Assembly (NCBI GenBank): GCA_027485465.1
Contig: JAIXRA010000067.1
Span: 1-44,878 of the forward strand
Direction of reading: 5' to 3'
Length of the DNA: 44,878 nucleotides
DNA from: Bacteroidota bacterium
GTDB taxonomy: Bacteria; Bacteroidota; Bacteroidia; UBA7662
This document shows positions 8,989 through 17,539 of this stretch, one piece after another (the stretch's first letter is position 1; every line of letters begins with the position of its first letter). The notes under the pieces are model-generated. The model worked only from the letters and a program-made list of their open reading frames with translations. It was not told where the DNA came from and made no database searches. Made by a program: the position numbers and the translations under genes.

Positions 8989-10011
8989 ATGGGATTATTT
9001 GACCTTTTTACGCAGGAGATAGCGATTGACCTGGGCACTGCGAATACACTGATTATTCACAAGGACACCATTGTGGTGGACGAGCCTTCGATTGTGGCCC
9101 TTGACCGAAACACCGGCAAGGTGATTGCAATTGGCAAGAAGGCCCAACAAATGCATGGAAAAACGCACGAGAACATCAAGACGATCCGACCCTTGAGGGA
9201 TGGGGTCATCGCCGATTTCCACGCTGCCGAGCACATGATACGGGGTATGATTAGCATGATTAACCCCACCAAACGATTTTTTGCTCCTTCGCTTCGCATG
9301 GTGGTCTGCATACCCTCGGGAATCACCGAAGTCGAAAAAAGAGCGGTTCGAGACTCCGCCGAACATGCCGGAGCCAAGGAGGTGTACCTGATTCACGAAC
9401 CGATGGCCGCTGCCATTGGTATAGGGATCGATGTCGAAGAACCCAAAGGCAACATGATCATTGATATCGGAGGCGGAACCTCCGAGATTGCGGTCATTGC
9501 CTTGGCAGGTATTGTTTGCGATGAATCCATCCGCGTTGCCGGCGACCAATTCACGGCCGATGTTTTGGAATACGTTCGTCGCCAACACAATATGTTGGTG
9601 GGTGAACGCACCGCCGAAATGATCAAAATCAATATTGGTTCGGCTCTAACCACCTTGGACGATCCGCCGCCGCCTATGATGGTGAGTGGTCGGGATTTGA
9701 TGACCGGTATACCGCGCGAGATTTCCTTGACCTATTCCGAAATCGCAACGGCCTTGGATAAATCCATTTCCAAGGTTGAAGGCGCCATCCTGAAGGCCCT
9801 CGAAATTACCCCCCCGGAATTGGCTTCGGATATTCATGAAACCGGAATTTATTTGACGGGTGGCGGCGCTCTGATCCGTGGGCTTGATAAACGCATAAGC
9901 GCCAAAACCAAACTCAAGGTAATCGTTGCAGAGGACCCACTGCGCGCCGTCGTCCGCGGAACCGGGATTGCCCTCAAGAATATTCATCGTTTCCAATTCC
10001 TGATGACCTGA
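8989..10011 (+). CDS. mreB: Rod shape-determining protein MreB (bacterial actin)
   Basis: A 340-residue actin-like ATPase that polymerises under the inner membrane and guides lateral wall synthesis. Actin-fold motifs are clear: phosphate-1 loop IAIDLGTANTLI, phosphate-2 IDIGGGTSEIAVIAL, adenosine motif IYLTGGGALIRGLD, plus PSGITEVEKRAVRDSA and HEPMAAAIG. The first residues GLFDLFTQE form a short amphipathic segment that could touch the membrane. It opens the mreB-mreC-mreD-mrdA-rodA row and is followed by mreC after 7 nt. Confidence 0.97.
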   Translation: MGLFDLFTQEIAIDLGTANTLIIHKDTIVVDEPSIVALDRNTGKVIAIGKKAQQMHGKTHENIKTIRPLRDGVIADFHAAEHMIRGMISMINPTKRFFAPSLRMVVCIPSGITEVEKRAVRDSAEHAGAKEVYLIHEPMAAAIGIGIDVEEPKGNMIIDIGGGTSEIAVIALAGIVCDESIRVAGDQFTADVLEYVRRQHNMLVGERTAEMIKINIGSALTTLDDPPPPMMVSGRDLMTGIPREISLTYSEIATALDKSISKVEGAILKALEITPPELASDIHETGIYLTGGGALIRGLDKRISAKTKLKVIVAEDPLRAVVRGTGIALKNIHRFQFLMT

Positions 10012-10018
10012 TTCCTTC

Positions 10019-10855
10019 ATGGGTGCATTGGCGATTTGGCTGTTCAGGTACAGGTTTTTCTTATGGTTGATTTTCCTCGAATCCATCGGGGCATGGATAA
10101 CATTTTCTGAACAAGCCTATCATCGCAGTCGCCTGAATCAGTGGCAAATAGAGACGGCTGGCTCCTACCAGTCCATGATACACCGGGCGACCCGTTTTTG
10201 GCGCATGGACGATGAAAACCTTCGTCTCAATCAAGAGTTGGCCATGCTTAGGCAAATGATTTCGGATTCCCTTGGGGTCGCGGATTCTCTCCAAAAAACA
10301 AATACGACCGAACCATGGCCGGATACCACCCTACGGGTGGATTTGATCCAATCAGCCCGGGTTCTCTATGCAGGCACCAATGCGCAACACAATTACCTCC
10401 TGCTGGACAAAGGTTCCCTGGACGGTATACAGCCACGGATGGCCGTCGTCCAAGGCCACAAAATCGTAGGCCAGGTGCAGGCCGTTTCGCCGCGCTTTGC
10501 CCGTGTTATTCCTTTGATTAACACAAAATTGCGAACCAGCGCCCTGCACACCGCCTCCCAAACAACCGGGTCCTTGGTTTGGACCGGGGGCTCTACGCGT
10601 TATGCTGAATTAATGGACTTTCCCATTCATATCCCTATCAAGGTAGGCGATTCTCTGGTTAGCAGCACCTATTCATCGGTTTATCCTCCTGGCCTTCGAC
10701 TGGGTCGTATCGACCGAATCGAAACCGTACCCGGTGCCATTACCTACAAAATTCGCGTTATGTTATCGGTCGATTACCACCGCCTGGATCATGTTCAGGT
10801 GATGCGCCCTACGTTTCAAAAAGAGCGCGAAGAGCTCCTACCTGACCAAAATTAA
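10019..10855 (+). CDS. mreC: Rod shape-determining protein MreC
   Basis: MreC is a bitopic inner-membrane protein whose periplasmic part binds PBP2 and activates the elongasome. One membrane segment lies at residues about 5-27 (LFRYRFFLWLIFLE). A probable coiled coil (residues about 55-85, rich in heptad Leu/Met, ending in LGVADSL) is followed by the beta domain with the family features HNYLLLDKGSLDGIQPRM, VVQGHKIVGQV, SPRFARVIPLINTKLRT and VGDSLVSS. The length of 278 residues is normal. It sits 7 nt after mreB and 15 nt before mreD. Confidence 0.93.
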   Translation: MGALAIWLFRYRFFLWLIFLESIGAWITFSEQAYHRSRLNQWQIETAGSYQSMIHRATRFWRMDDENLRLNQELAMLRQMISDSLGVADSLQKTNTTEPWPDTTLRVDLIQSARVLYAGTNAQHNYLLLDKGSLDGIQPRMAVVQGHKIVGQVQAVSPRFARVIPLINTKLRTSALHTASQTTGSLVWTGGSTRYAELMDFPIHIPIKVGDSLVSSTYSSVYPPGLRLGRIDRIETVPGAITYKIRVMLSVDYHRLDHVQVMRPTFQKEREELLPDQN

Positions 10856-10870
10856 ACGAAGTAAGGACCC

Positions 10871-11380
10871 ATGAACCGCAGCCCTTGGATTTTGTTGATT
10901 ACGGTCGTGCTCCTGCAAGGTGGCGTCTTCAACCGCATTCATTGGATGGGACTGATCAATCCGATGGTGTACGTGATGGCCTTGGTTTGGCTGCCTCTGG
11001 GTTGGAACCTGGCCTTGCAAATGCTCGTAGCCTTTGGGATCGGCTGGTGGGTCGATAGCTCGCTGCAAAGCGGAGCCATCCACGCGATGGTTTCTACCCT
11101 GGTCATCTACCTTCGCTCCTATTGGATACGGTTGACCGTTTCTCCTGTCACGCTCCAAGATCATCCGGACCCGGACCTGCGGGATCTCGAATTCCGATCC
11201 CTTCTCAGCTATGCGGGCGGCCTGATCTTTATCCATCACGCAGCCTTGTACCTTCTCGAAAGCCTACGCTTGGCCCATTGGGGCTATGCCCTACTCAAAG
11301 CTTTTGCGAGTTCCACCTTGGTCTTTGGTCTCCTCTGGTCGATTCTGCAATGGACCAACCAAACCAAGTCAGCGCGTTAA
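10871..11380 (+). CDS. mreD: Rod shape-determining protein MreD
   Basis: A 169-residue, strongly hydrophobic protein with about five predicted membrane segments, for example LLITVVLLQGGVFN, MVYVMALVWLPLGW and AFASSTLVFGLLWSIL. Primary sequence is poorly conserved in MreD, so the call rests on size, hydrophobic pattern (including an early polar N/R after the first helix) and position between mreC and the PBP2 gene. It belongs to the elongasome in the inner membrane. It ends 13 nt before the start used for mrdA. Confidence 0.85.
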   Translation: MNRSPWILLITVVLLQGGVFNRIHWMGLINPMVYVMALVWLPLGWNLALQMLVAFGIGWWVDSSLQSGAIHAMVSTLVIYLRSYWIRLTVSPVTLQDHPDPDLRDLEFRSLLSYAGGLIFIHHAALYLLESLRLAHWGYALLKAFASSTLVFGLLWSILQWTNQTKSAR

Positions 11381-11393
11381 AAGGTTCAGCGCC

Positions 11394-13265
11394 ATGAACC
11401 CATCCTACAACAAGGAACCCGCTATCGAAAACCGCACCATGGTCTTGGTGTGGACGGTGGTTGTGGTTTTGGCTATTTTTTTGATCCGACTCCTCACGGT
11501 CCAAATCCTGGATCACAAATACCATGAATTAGCGCAACAAAATGCCATCCGAAGAGTCAACGCCTATGCCCCCAGAGGCATCATTTTTGACCGCAACGGC
11601 AAAAAAATCGTCGTCAACCGTCCGATCTACGATTTGATGGTGGTTCCCGGTGAATTGCCTCAACCGTTGGATACCGCTCGTCTGGCTGATTTGATCCGCT
11701 TGCCGTTGGACGAACTTGTTTTGAGACTCCGCAAGGCTACGACCTATTCCCGCTTTCGTCCCACCCTGTTGCATTCCCAGATTCGGGTTGAGGATTTTGC
11801 GCAAATCCAGGAAGGACTCCACGATTTTAGCGGAATCTATGCGGAAACCCGAACCGTCCGTACCTACCTCTATCCTGCGGCAGCTCATGCCCTGGGGTAT
11901 GTTGGCGAAGCCTCCCCTGAATTGATCGAAAAATCCAATGGAGAATACAATGCCGGGGACTATGTTGGCATCAGCGGCTTAGAGAAAACCTACGAGAACT
12001 ACCTCAAAGGCAAGCGGGGGGTTCAGTACCGGTATGTGGATGTTCACAACCGCGAAGTGGGTCGTTACAAAGACGGGGCATTTGACTCCCTCCCCATCCC
12101 GGGTGAAGACCTTCATCTGGGTTTGGATATTGAGCTTCAAGTGTATGCCGAACAATTGATGGCCAACAAAAGAGGATCGGTGGTGGCTATTGACCCATCG
12201 ACGGGTGAGATCCTCACCATGGTATCCACGCCTTCTTACGACCCGGCCTTGCTGGTGGGCAATGTCCGAGGCAAAAACTATCGCCGCCTCCAAAAGGACC
12301 CGCTCAAACCTCTTTTTAATCGACCCCTTCAAGCCATGTACCCTCCAGGCTCCATCGTCAAATCTCTTCAGGCTTTGATTGGCCAAGAACTGGGGCTGAT
12401 TGGTCCTGAAACCCGTTTTCCATGCGGTGGCGGTTACGCCATCGCCGGACATGTTGTCAAATGCACCCACAAACACGTGGCCCTCAACCTCGAAGAGTCC
12501 ATCCAGCTTTCGTGCAACCCCTACTATTGTTATGTCTTCAAGGCCATGGTTGACCAAAACCGAGGCCTCAAGCCAAGAGACGGCTACAAGGTTTGGTTCG
12601 ACTACATGCAAAAGTTTAACATTGGACGCAAGTGTGAAATCGACTTGCCCAATGAACGGAAAGGGATTCTTCCCAGCCCCGAATACTACGATAAAATTTA
12701 CGGCAAAAATCGATGGAAATCATCCACCATCATTTCCCTATCCATAGGACAAGGGGAGTTTGGAATTACGCCCCTTCAAATGGCCCATACCATGGCCATC
12801 TTTGCCAACAAAGGAAAATACCACGCCCCCCACCTCGTGAGGAGTATCGGTGTCACCGGTCAGAAAAAAATGAAATACCGGCAAATCTATCAAATACCGG
12901 TTCAAGCCAGGCATTTCAATGTGGTTCAAGATGCCATGCAGAAAGTTGTGGACATGGGAACCGCCACGGCCTACGGCAAAATTGACAGCATCGTGGTTTG
13001 CGGAAAAACCGGAACAGCCCAAAATCCTCACGGCGAGGACCACGCTGTCTTCGTCTGCTTCGCACCCCGCGATAACCCCAAGATTGCGATCGCGGTCGTT
13101 GTCGAAAACGCCGGATTCGGAGGTGTTTGGGCGGCACCGGTGGCGAGCCTTATGATCGAAAAATACCTCCGGGGAGGGACCCGGCGCACCGAACTCGAAG
13201 AACGCCTCCTCAAAGCCCGCATCTTACCGGCTGGCATGGACACTGCCTCAACCAAACGCTTATGA
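11394..13265 (+). CDS. mrdA: Penicillin-binding protein 2 (peptidoglycan transpeptidase)
   Basis: PBP2 is the elongation-specific D,D-transpeptidase, anchored by one N-terminal helix (residues about 17-35, VWTVVVVLAIFLIRLLTV). All three penicillin-binding motifs are present: SxxK as SIVK at residues 320-323, SxN as SCN at 373-375, and KTG at 538-540. The dimerisation domain shows RGIIFDRNGKKIVVNRP. The frame is open back to 11286 inside mreD, but the ATG at 11394 is right for this family: it gives 623 residues, begins 13 nt after the mreD stop and precedes the membrane anchor closely. The stop overlaps the rodA ATG by 4 nt, so RodA and PBP2, a known enzyme pair, are translationally coupled. 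Confidence 0.95.
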   Translation: MNPSYNKEPAIENRTMVLVWTVVVVLAIFLIRLLTVQILDHKYHELAQQNAIRRVNAYAPRGIIFDRNGKKIVVNRPIYDLMVVPGELPQPLDTARLADLIRLPLDELVLRLRKATTYSRFRPTLLHSQIRVEDFAQIQEGLHDFSGIYAETRTVRTYLYPAAAHALGYVGEASPELIEKSNGEYNAGDYVGISGLEKTYENYLKGKRGVQYRYVDVHNREVGRYKDGAFDSLPIPGEDLHLGLDIELQVYAEQLMANKRGSVVAIDPSTGEILTMVSTPSYDPALLVGNVRGKNYRRLQKDPLKPLFNRPLQAMYPPGSIVKSLQALIGQELGLIGPETRFPCGGGYAIAGHVVKCTHKHVALNLEESIQLSCNPYYCYVFKAMVDQNRGLKPRDGYKVWFDYMQKFNIGRKCEIDLPNERKGILPSPEYYDKIYGKNRWKSSTIISLSIGQGEFGITPLQMAHTMAIFANKGKYHAPHLVRSIGVTGQKKMKYRQIYQIPVQARHFNVVQDAMQKVVDMGTATAYGKIDSIVVCGKTGTAQNPHGEDHAVFVCFAPRDNPKIAIAVVVENAGFGGVWAAPVASLMIEKYLRGGTRRTELEERLLKARILPAGMDTASTKRL

Positions 13266-14533
13266 GTGTCGTTCGTGAAGAAAAAAGTGTCTTTCAGTTC
13301 ATCGACAAACCTTTGTTATGGACTTATGCGGCGCTTTGTCTGATTGGATGGATCGCTATCTATGCGGCGGTTTACAATCCTTCGCATCGCCACCTTTGGG
13401 ACCTGGATCAGAACTACGGCAAACAGATGGTTTGGATCCTGAGTTCGTGGGGTATCATGATTGTGATTCTTTCGGTACACCCACGGATTTTTTATCATAG
13501 CAGTCCCGTCATTTATTTGATTACCATGGTTTTGGGGCTTGCTGTGGCCTTTTTGGGTCGAGAAGTCAACGGTGCAAGGGCCTGGTTCGAAGTGGGCAGT
13601 TTTCGCTTGCAGCCTGCTGAGTTTATGAAACTTAGTACAGCCCTGATGGTTGCCTATTTTTTTGCAAATCGCCCGGTGCGCTTGGATCGCTTTTCGTCCC
13701 AGCTTTTGGCAGGCCTGTGGTTATTGATTCCCGTTGTTTTATTGCTCCTTCAGAAGGATACCGGCAGCGCTTTGGTTTATGTGGCCTTTGTTTTGGTTTT
13801 TTACCGCGAGGGCCTTTCGGTGAATTACCTACTGTTCGGTTTGGCTTCGGCCTTTGTCTCGGTTCTCACCCTGTGGCTGGGAGCGAATACCATGGCCATC
13901 GTCCTTCCAGCGACCGCCCTGCTCTATGTGGTGATGGCCGCCAACAGCCGCAAAGCGGCTTTGGTTTCGATTCGATACTTGATTCCTGCGTTGGCTCTGG
14001 TCCTCGCCGTGGGCTACGCCTTTGACAATATCCTGCTCCCCCACCAAAAGCAACGCATCCTCGTCTTGTTGGGCAAAGTGGACGATCTGCGCGGAGCCGG
14101 TTACAATGTGCATCAATCCTTGATCGCTATTGGTTCCGGGGGGTTGTGGGGCAAAGGTTTTTTGCAGGGAACCCAAACGAAATTTGACTTTGTTCCGGAA
14201 CAAAGCACCGACTTTATTTTTTGTACCATCGCTGAAGAATACGGATTTTGGGGCAGTACCCTGCTCTTAGCCCTGTTTGGGTTTTTGCTGATTCGGATTT
14301 TTCAGATTGCCGAGCGCCAACCGGGGACCTTTGGCAGGGTCTATGGCTACGGAATCGGTTGCATTCTGTTTTTGCACGTAACGATTAATATTGGTATGAC
14401 CCTGGGGCTCTTGCCGGTCATCGGGATTCCCCTCCCCCTGATTAGCTATGGAGGCTCCTCCCTTTGGTCCTTTACAGCCATGATTGCGATCCTTCTCCGG
14501 TTGGACAGTGGGCGCATGTTGGGAATACGCTAA
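13262..14533 (+). CDS. rodA: RodA, SEDS-family peptidoglycan glycosyltransferase
   Basis: RodA polymerises glycan strands from lipid II together with PBP2. The 423-residue protein has about ten hydrophobic segments and SEDS motifs: GREVNGARAWFEVGSFRLQP ahead of AEFMKLS, then LLLQKDTGSALV, the large periplasmic loop with GSGGLWGKGFLQGTQ and FVPEQSTDFIF, and the C-terminal LPVIGIPLPLISYGGSSLW. The ATG at 13262 overlaps the mrdA stop (ATGA). An upstream in-frame ATG at 13127 would add 45 residues read from within mrdA and is not used here. Confidence 0.96.
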   Translation: MSVVREEKSVFQFIDKPLLWTYAALCLIGWIAIYAAVYNPSHRHLWDLDQNYGKQMVWILSSWGIMIVILSVHPRIFYHSSPVIYLITMVLGLAVAFLGREVNGARAWFEVGSFRLQPAEFMKLSTALMVAYFFANRPVRLDRFSSQLLAGLWLLIPVVLLLLQKDTGSALVYVAFVLVFYREGLSVNYLLFGLASAFVSVLTLWLGANTMAIVLPATALLYVVMAANSRKAALVSIRYLIPALALVLAVGYAFDNILLPHQKQRILVLLGKVDDLRGAGYNVHQSLIAIGSGGLWGKGFLQGTQTKFDFVPEQSTDFIFCTIAEEYGFWGSTLLLALFGFLLIRIFQIAERQPGTFGRVYGYGIGCILFLHVTINIGMTLGLLPVIGIPLPLISYGGSSLWSFTAMIAILLRLDSGRMLGIR

Positions 14534-14574
14534 AACCTTTGGGGCTACGAGGGGTTCTACCTAAAACCAAAACA

Positions 14575-14739
14575 ATGTCCAAATTCCTTCGGTATTTTGT
14601 AGAGGTCTTCCGGACTGGAGGAGCCCATCGCAGCGGCAATTTTAACCTGCGCATGATGCATGGGATTAACCGAATCAGCATCCTCATGTTCATCGCAGGG
14701 GTTTTGGTGCTGGTTTTTAGGTCCTGCGCTCGGGGTTAG
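14575..14739 (+). CDS. Small single-pass membrane protein (DUF6728-like)
   Basis: A 54-residue protein beginning MSKFLRYFVEVFRTGG. The middle, SGNFNLRMMHGINRISI, is followed by one hydrophobic segment (LMFIAGVLVLVF) and a short basic end. It recalls a family of very small Bacteroidota membrane proteins that I know as DUF6728, whose members share the NFNLrmMHgINkiSi pattern. The function is unknown. It lies 41 nt after rodA on the same strand, perhaps co-transcribed with the elongation cluster, and its stop is separated by a single base from the convergent recG stop. I am sure it is a real gene and fairly sure of the family name. Confidence 0.7.
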   Translation: MSKFLRYFVEVFRTGGAHRSGNFNLRMMHGINRISILMFIAGVLVLVFRSCARG

Positions 14740-14740
14740 G

Positions 14741-16846
14741 TCAAGAAATCTTGCTCCAATTTTTGCTTTTACCGTAAAAGCGATCGTAGGCCAAAGCCAA
14801 ACGACCCATGGTTTCACCTGTTGCTTGGGGATCGGCCTCCATAATTTGGCGAGCATAATCACGAGCCTTTTCCATGGTTTCCCCATCGTGAACCAAATCC
14901 GCGTATTTGAGTTCCATCACCCCGCTTTGTTGAGTGCCCGCCATATCTCCGGGACCGCGTAATTGCAAATCCATTTCGGCAATCAGAAACCCGTCGGTGG
15001 TCGATGCCAAGGCATCCAATCGCTGCTTGGCCTGTTCCGAAGGTCGGTCTTTGTGCATCAAGAGGCAGTAACTCTGCTCGGAACCCCGGCCCACGCGACC
15101 ACGCAATTGATGGAGTTGGGCCAGCCCAAATCGCTCCGCATTCTCAATCACCATGACGGTCGCATTGGGCACATTGACCCCCACTTCTATAACGGTTGTA
15201 GCCACCAGTAACTGGGCCTTACCACTCACAAATCGTTGCATTTCAAGGTCCCGATCGGCGCCTTTCATTTGGCCATGCACCACAGCCAATTCAAATTCTG
15301 GGCGCGGAAAGGCCCGTATCATGGCTTCGTATCCGTCGTAAAGGAACTTAATGTCTTGGTCCTCGGTCTCCCGTATCGCAGGGTAAACCACGTAAACCTG
15401 GCGGCCGGCCCGCATTTGTTCAGCAAGGAAAGCAAACATTTTGAGACGTTTGGCCTCGGGAGTCACCACGGTGCGGATGGCCCTGCGACCAGCAGGCAAT
15501 TGATTCATCACAGACACCTCCAAATCTCCGTAGCGGGTCATCGCAAGGGTACGGGGAATCGGAGTGGCCGTCATCACCAAAACATGGGGCGGAATCCGGG
15601 ATTTGGCCCATAACATGGCCCTTTGTTCCACCCCAAAACGATGCTGCTCATCGATAACAGCCAAACCCAAATTCTTGAATCGCACATGTTCCTGAATCAG
15701 GGCATGGGTCCCCACCAAAATCTGAAGGTCGCCGTTGTACAAATCTTCGAGCAATTGTCGTCGGGTTGCCCCTTTGACTTGACCGGTTAACAAACCAATC
15801 CGAACCGGTAAATCGCCCAAAAACTGAGTGAGGGATACCAAGTGCTGGCGGGCCAATAACTCCGTAGGAGCCATCATGCAAGCCTGAAATCCGTTATCCA
15901 CCGCCAAAAGCATGCTCATCAAAGCCACCAAGGTCTTGCCACTCCCCACATCACCCTGCAAAAGTCGGTTCATTTGGGTACCTGCCTTGAGGTCTGCCCG
16001 AATTTCTTTGAGGACCTTTTTTTGGGCGTCGGTCAATTCAAAGGGCAGGCATCGATGATAAAAATCATGAAACAAGTCCCCTACCTTTTCCAATCGATGA
16101 CCTGGATTGCGGATTTTGCGTAGACTACGAATCCTTAAGACCCCCCATTGTAAAAAAAACAATTCCTCCAACTTAAACCGACGCAAAGCCGTTCGCAGCT
16201 CTTCGTTGCTCTCCGGAAAATGCGCATGTTTCATCGCTTCGCTACGTTGCGGTAATTTTTCTGCGTCAAGGATGAATCGAGGCAAAATTTCAGCGATCGA
16301 GCCACTAACCTGTTCCAGGGTTTGTTGAACCATCGAAATCCACCAACGATTGCTCAATCCACGTTGCTTGAGTTTCTCGGAAATCGGATAAACAGGACTG
16401 AGGGATGCACCCCCGCTTTTGGTCCACTCAGTCCAAAGCGTTAATTCGGGATGAGCCATTTGCAATTGCCCTTTGTAACGGCTCACCTTGCCAAAAATCA
16501 AATACTCATCCCCAGGCTTAACGGCCGATTCCACCCAACGAAGGGACTGAAACCATACAAGTTCCAACCATCCGTGTCCATCGGTGACGGTCGCAACCAG
16601 TCGCTGAGCTTTGCCGAGCCCTACCTTTTCGATCCGTATCACCTTACCTCGGGTTTGCAGCGCTGCTGGGCCTTCGTCCAAAGATTGCAGAGGATATACC
16701 TCGGAACGATCCAGGTATCGACTCGGAAAAAAAGCCAAAAAATCATGAAAGGAAACCAGGCCTAATTCGTCGCGGATCCAGGCTGCACGCTGTGGGCCCA
16801 TTCCTTTGAGATAGGCCAAATCATAAAACAAAGGATGTTCCGTCAT
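14741..16846 (-). CDS. recG: ATP-dependent DNA helicase RecG
   Basis: RecG remodels stalled replication forks and Holliday junctions. At 701 residues it has the standard architecture: an N-terminal wedge/OB domain (residues about 60-150, with GKVSRYKGQLQMAHPE), then two helicase domains. Motifs are Walker A GDVGSGKT (298-305), APTELLARQH, the DEQH box (399-402), TATPIPRTLA (426-435) and LHQLRGRVGRG. The C-terminal RecG segment follows. It is the last gene of the mutY-ssb-gldE-gldD-recG row, 15 nt after gldD, and converges with the small membrane-protein gene with only one base between the stops, so no separate terminator fits there. Confidence 0.96.
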   Translation of the reverse strand: MTEHPLFYDLAYLKGMGPQRAAWIRDELGLVSFHDFLAFFPSRYLDRSEVYPLQSLDEGPAALQTRGKVIRIEKVGLGKAQRLVATVTDGHGWLELVWFQSLRWVESAVKPGDEYLIFGKVSRYKGQLQMAHPELTLWTEWTKSGGASLSPVYPISEKLKQRGLSNRWWISMVQQTLEQVSGSIAEILPRFILDAEKLPQRSEAMKHAHFPESNEELRTALRRFKLEELFFLQWGVLRIRSLRKIRNPGHRLEKVGDLFHDFYHRCLPFELTDAQKKVLKEIRADLKAGTQMNRLLQGDVGSGKTLVALMSMLLAVDNGFQACMMAPTELLARQHLVSLTQFLGDLPVRIGLLTGQVKGATRRQLLEDLYNGDLQILVGTHALIQEHVRFKNLGLAVIDEQHRFGVEQRAMLWAKSRIPPHVLVMTATPIPRTLAMTRYGDLEVSVMNQLPAGRRAIRTVVTPEAKRLKMFAFLAEQMRAGRQVYVVYPAIRETEDQDIKFLYDGYEAMIRAFPRPEFELAVVHGQMKGADRDLEMQRFVSGKAQLLVATTVIEVGVNVPNATVMVIENAERFGLAQLHQLRGRVGRGSEQSYCLLMHKDRPSEQAKQRLDALASTTDGFLIAEMDLQLRGPGDMAGTQQSGVMELKYADLVHDGETMEKARDYARQIMEADPQATGETMGRLALAYDRFYGKSKNWSKIS

Positions 16847-16861
16847 ACGAAACGCAATCGA

Positions 16862-17539
16862 TCAACCGCCTTTGGGCGACCACTTGAGGGTAGACAACAC
16901 ATGAAGTACGTCTTCCAGGATATAATCCGAATATGGTTGCAACGAATCCGCATTCGGCGTAGCCCCAAAATAGAGCGATCCCCTCAAATAATGCCGAATT
17001 GAATCCGTAACATAAAATTGCGTTTGACTGGCCGCATTACCCCTCACGGTGTATAACATTCCGTGGACCTTATGTTCAGGGTATCGAACCAAGGTCTCCT
17101 CGATACCCGATGCCTTGAGGGTATGTTTGAAAGTCATACGCTGGGTTTCGGCCATCAAAACCGCTAAGGCATCGGCCACGCGGACTTGTTGACCATTCCC
17201 ATAGTAGATACTGTTCAACGGATGATACGAAAGGTGGACCTGGGCCTTGAGTTCAGGGTACTCCAGATTCATCCACAAGGTCCCCTCTTGTTGGGGGCGA
17301 TTCCCTTCCGTAGGGTTCCCTGACCCCGAAGGCAGAAGCCTAGGCACGGAGGCGGCATTGTATTCAAAGTGGGCAGGGAAACCGGGTTGCTGGCATGTTG
17401 CCCACTGCCTTTTGGGCAAGACGGCTTTGGCATAACCGTAAGGTCTGGCCACCGGATCCTCACCGGTGCAAGCGAAAGAAAGTCCCAGAACCAGGAGAGT
17501 CCCAACGATGTTTTTAAGCAACGTAATCGTTGGCCGCAT
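16862..17539 (-). CDS. gldD: Gliding motility lipoprotein GldD
   Basis: A 225-residue protein with a signal sequence (LLVLGLSFAC) whose Cys24 can be lipidated; Phe at -2 makes the lipobox slightly unusual. The mature start, PVARPYGYAKAVLPKRQW, matches the opening of GldD proteins (a PKPxGYxRIDLP-like stretch). The gene sits directly after gldE, the conserved partner order in gliding Bacteroidota. GldD is needed for gliding and T9SS function in Flavobacterium, where its exact role is unclear. It overlaps gldE by 26 nt (17514-17539), which suggests coupled translation. A TTG at 17521 is an alternative start that would shorten the n-region. Confidence 0.88.
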   Translation of the reverse strand: MRPTITLLKNIVGTLLVLGLSFACTGEDPVARPYGYAKAVLPKRQWATCQQPGFPAHFEYNAASVPRLLPSGSGNPTEGNRPQQEGTLWMNLEYPELKAQVHLSYHPLNSIYYGNGQQVRVADALAVLMAETQRMTFKHTLKASGIEETLVRYPEHKVHGMLYTVRGNAASQTQFYVTDSIRHYLRGSLYFGATPNADSLQPYSDYILEDVLHVLSTLKWSPKGG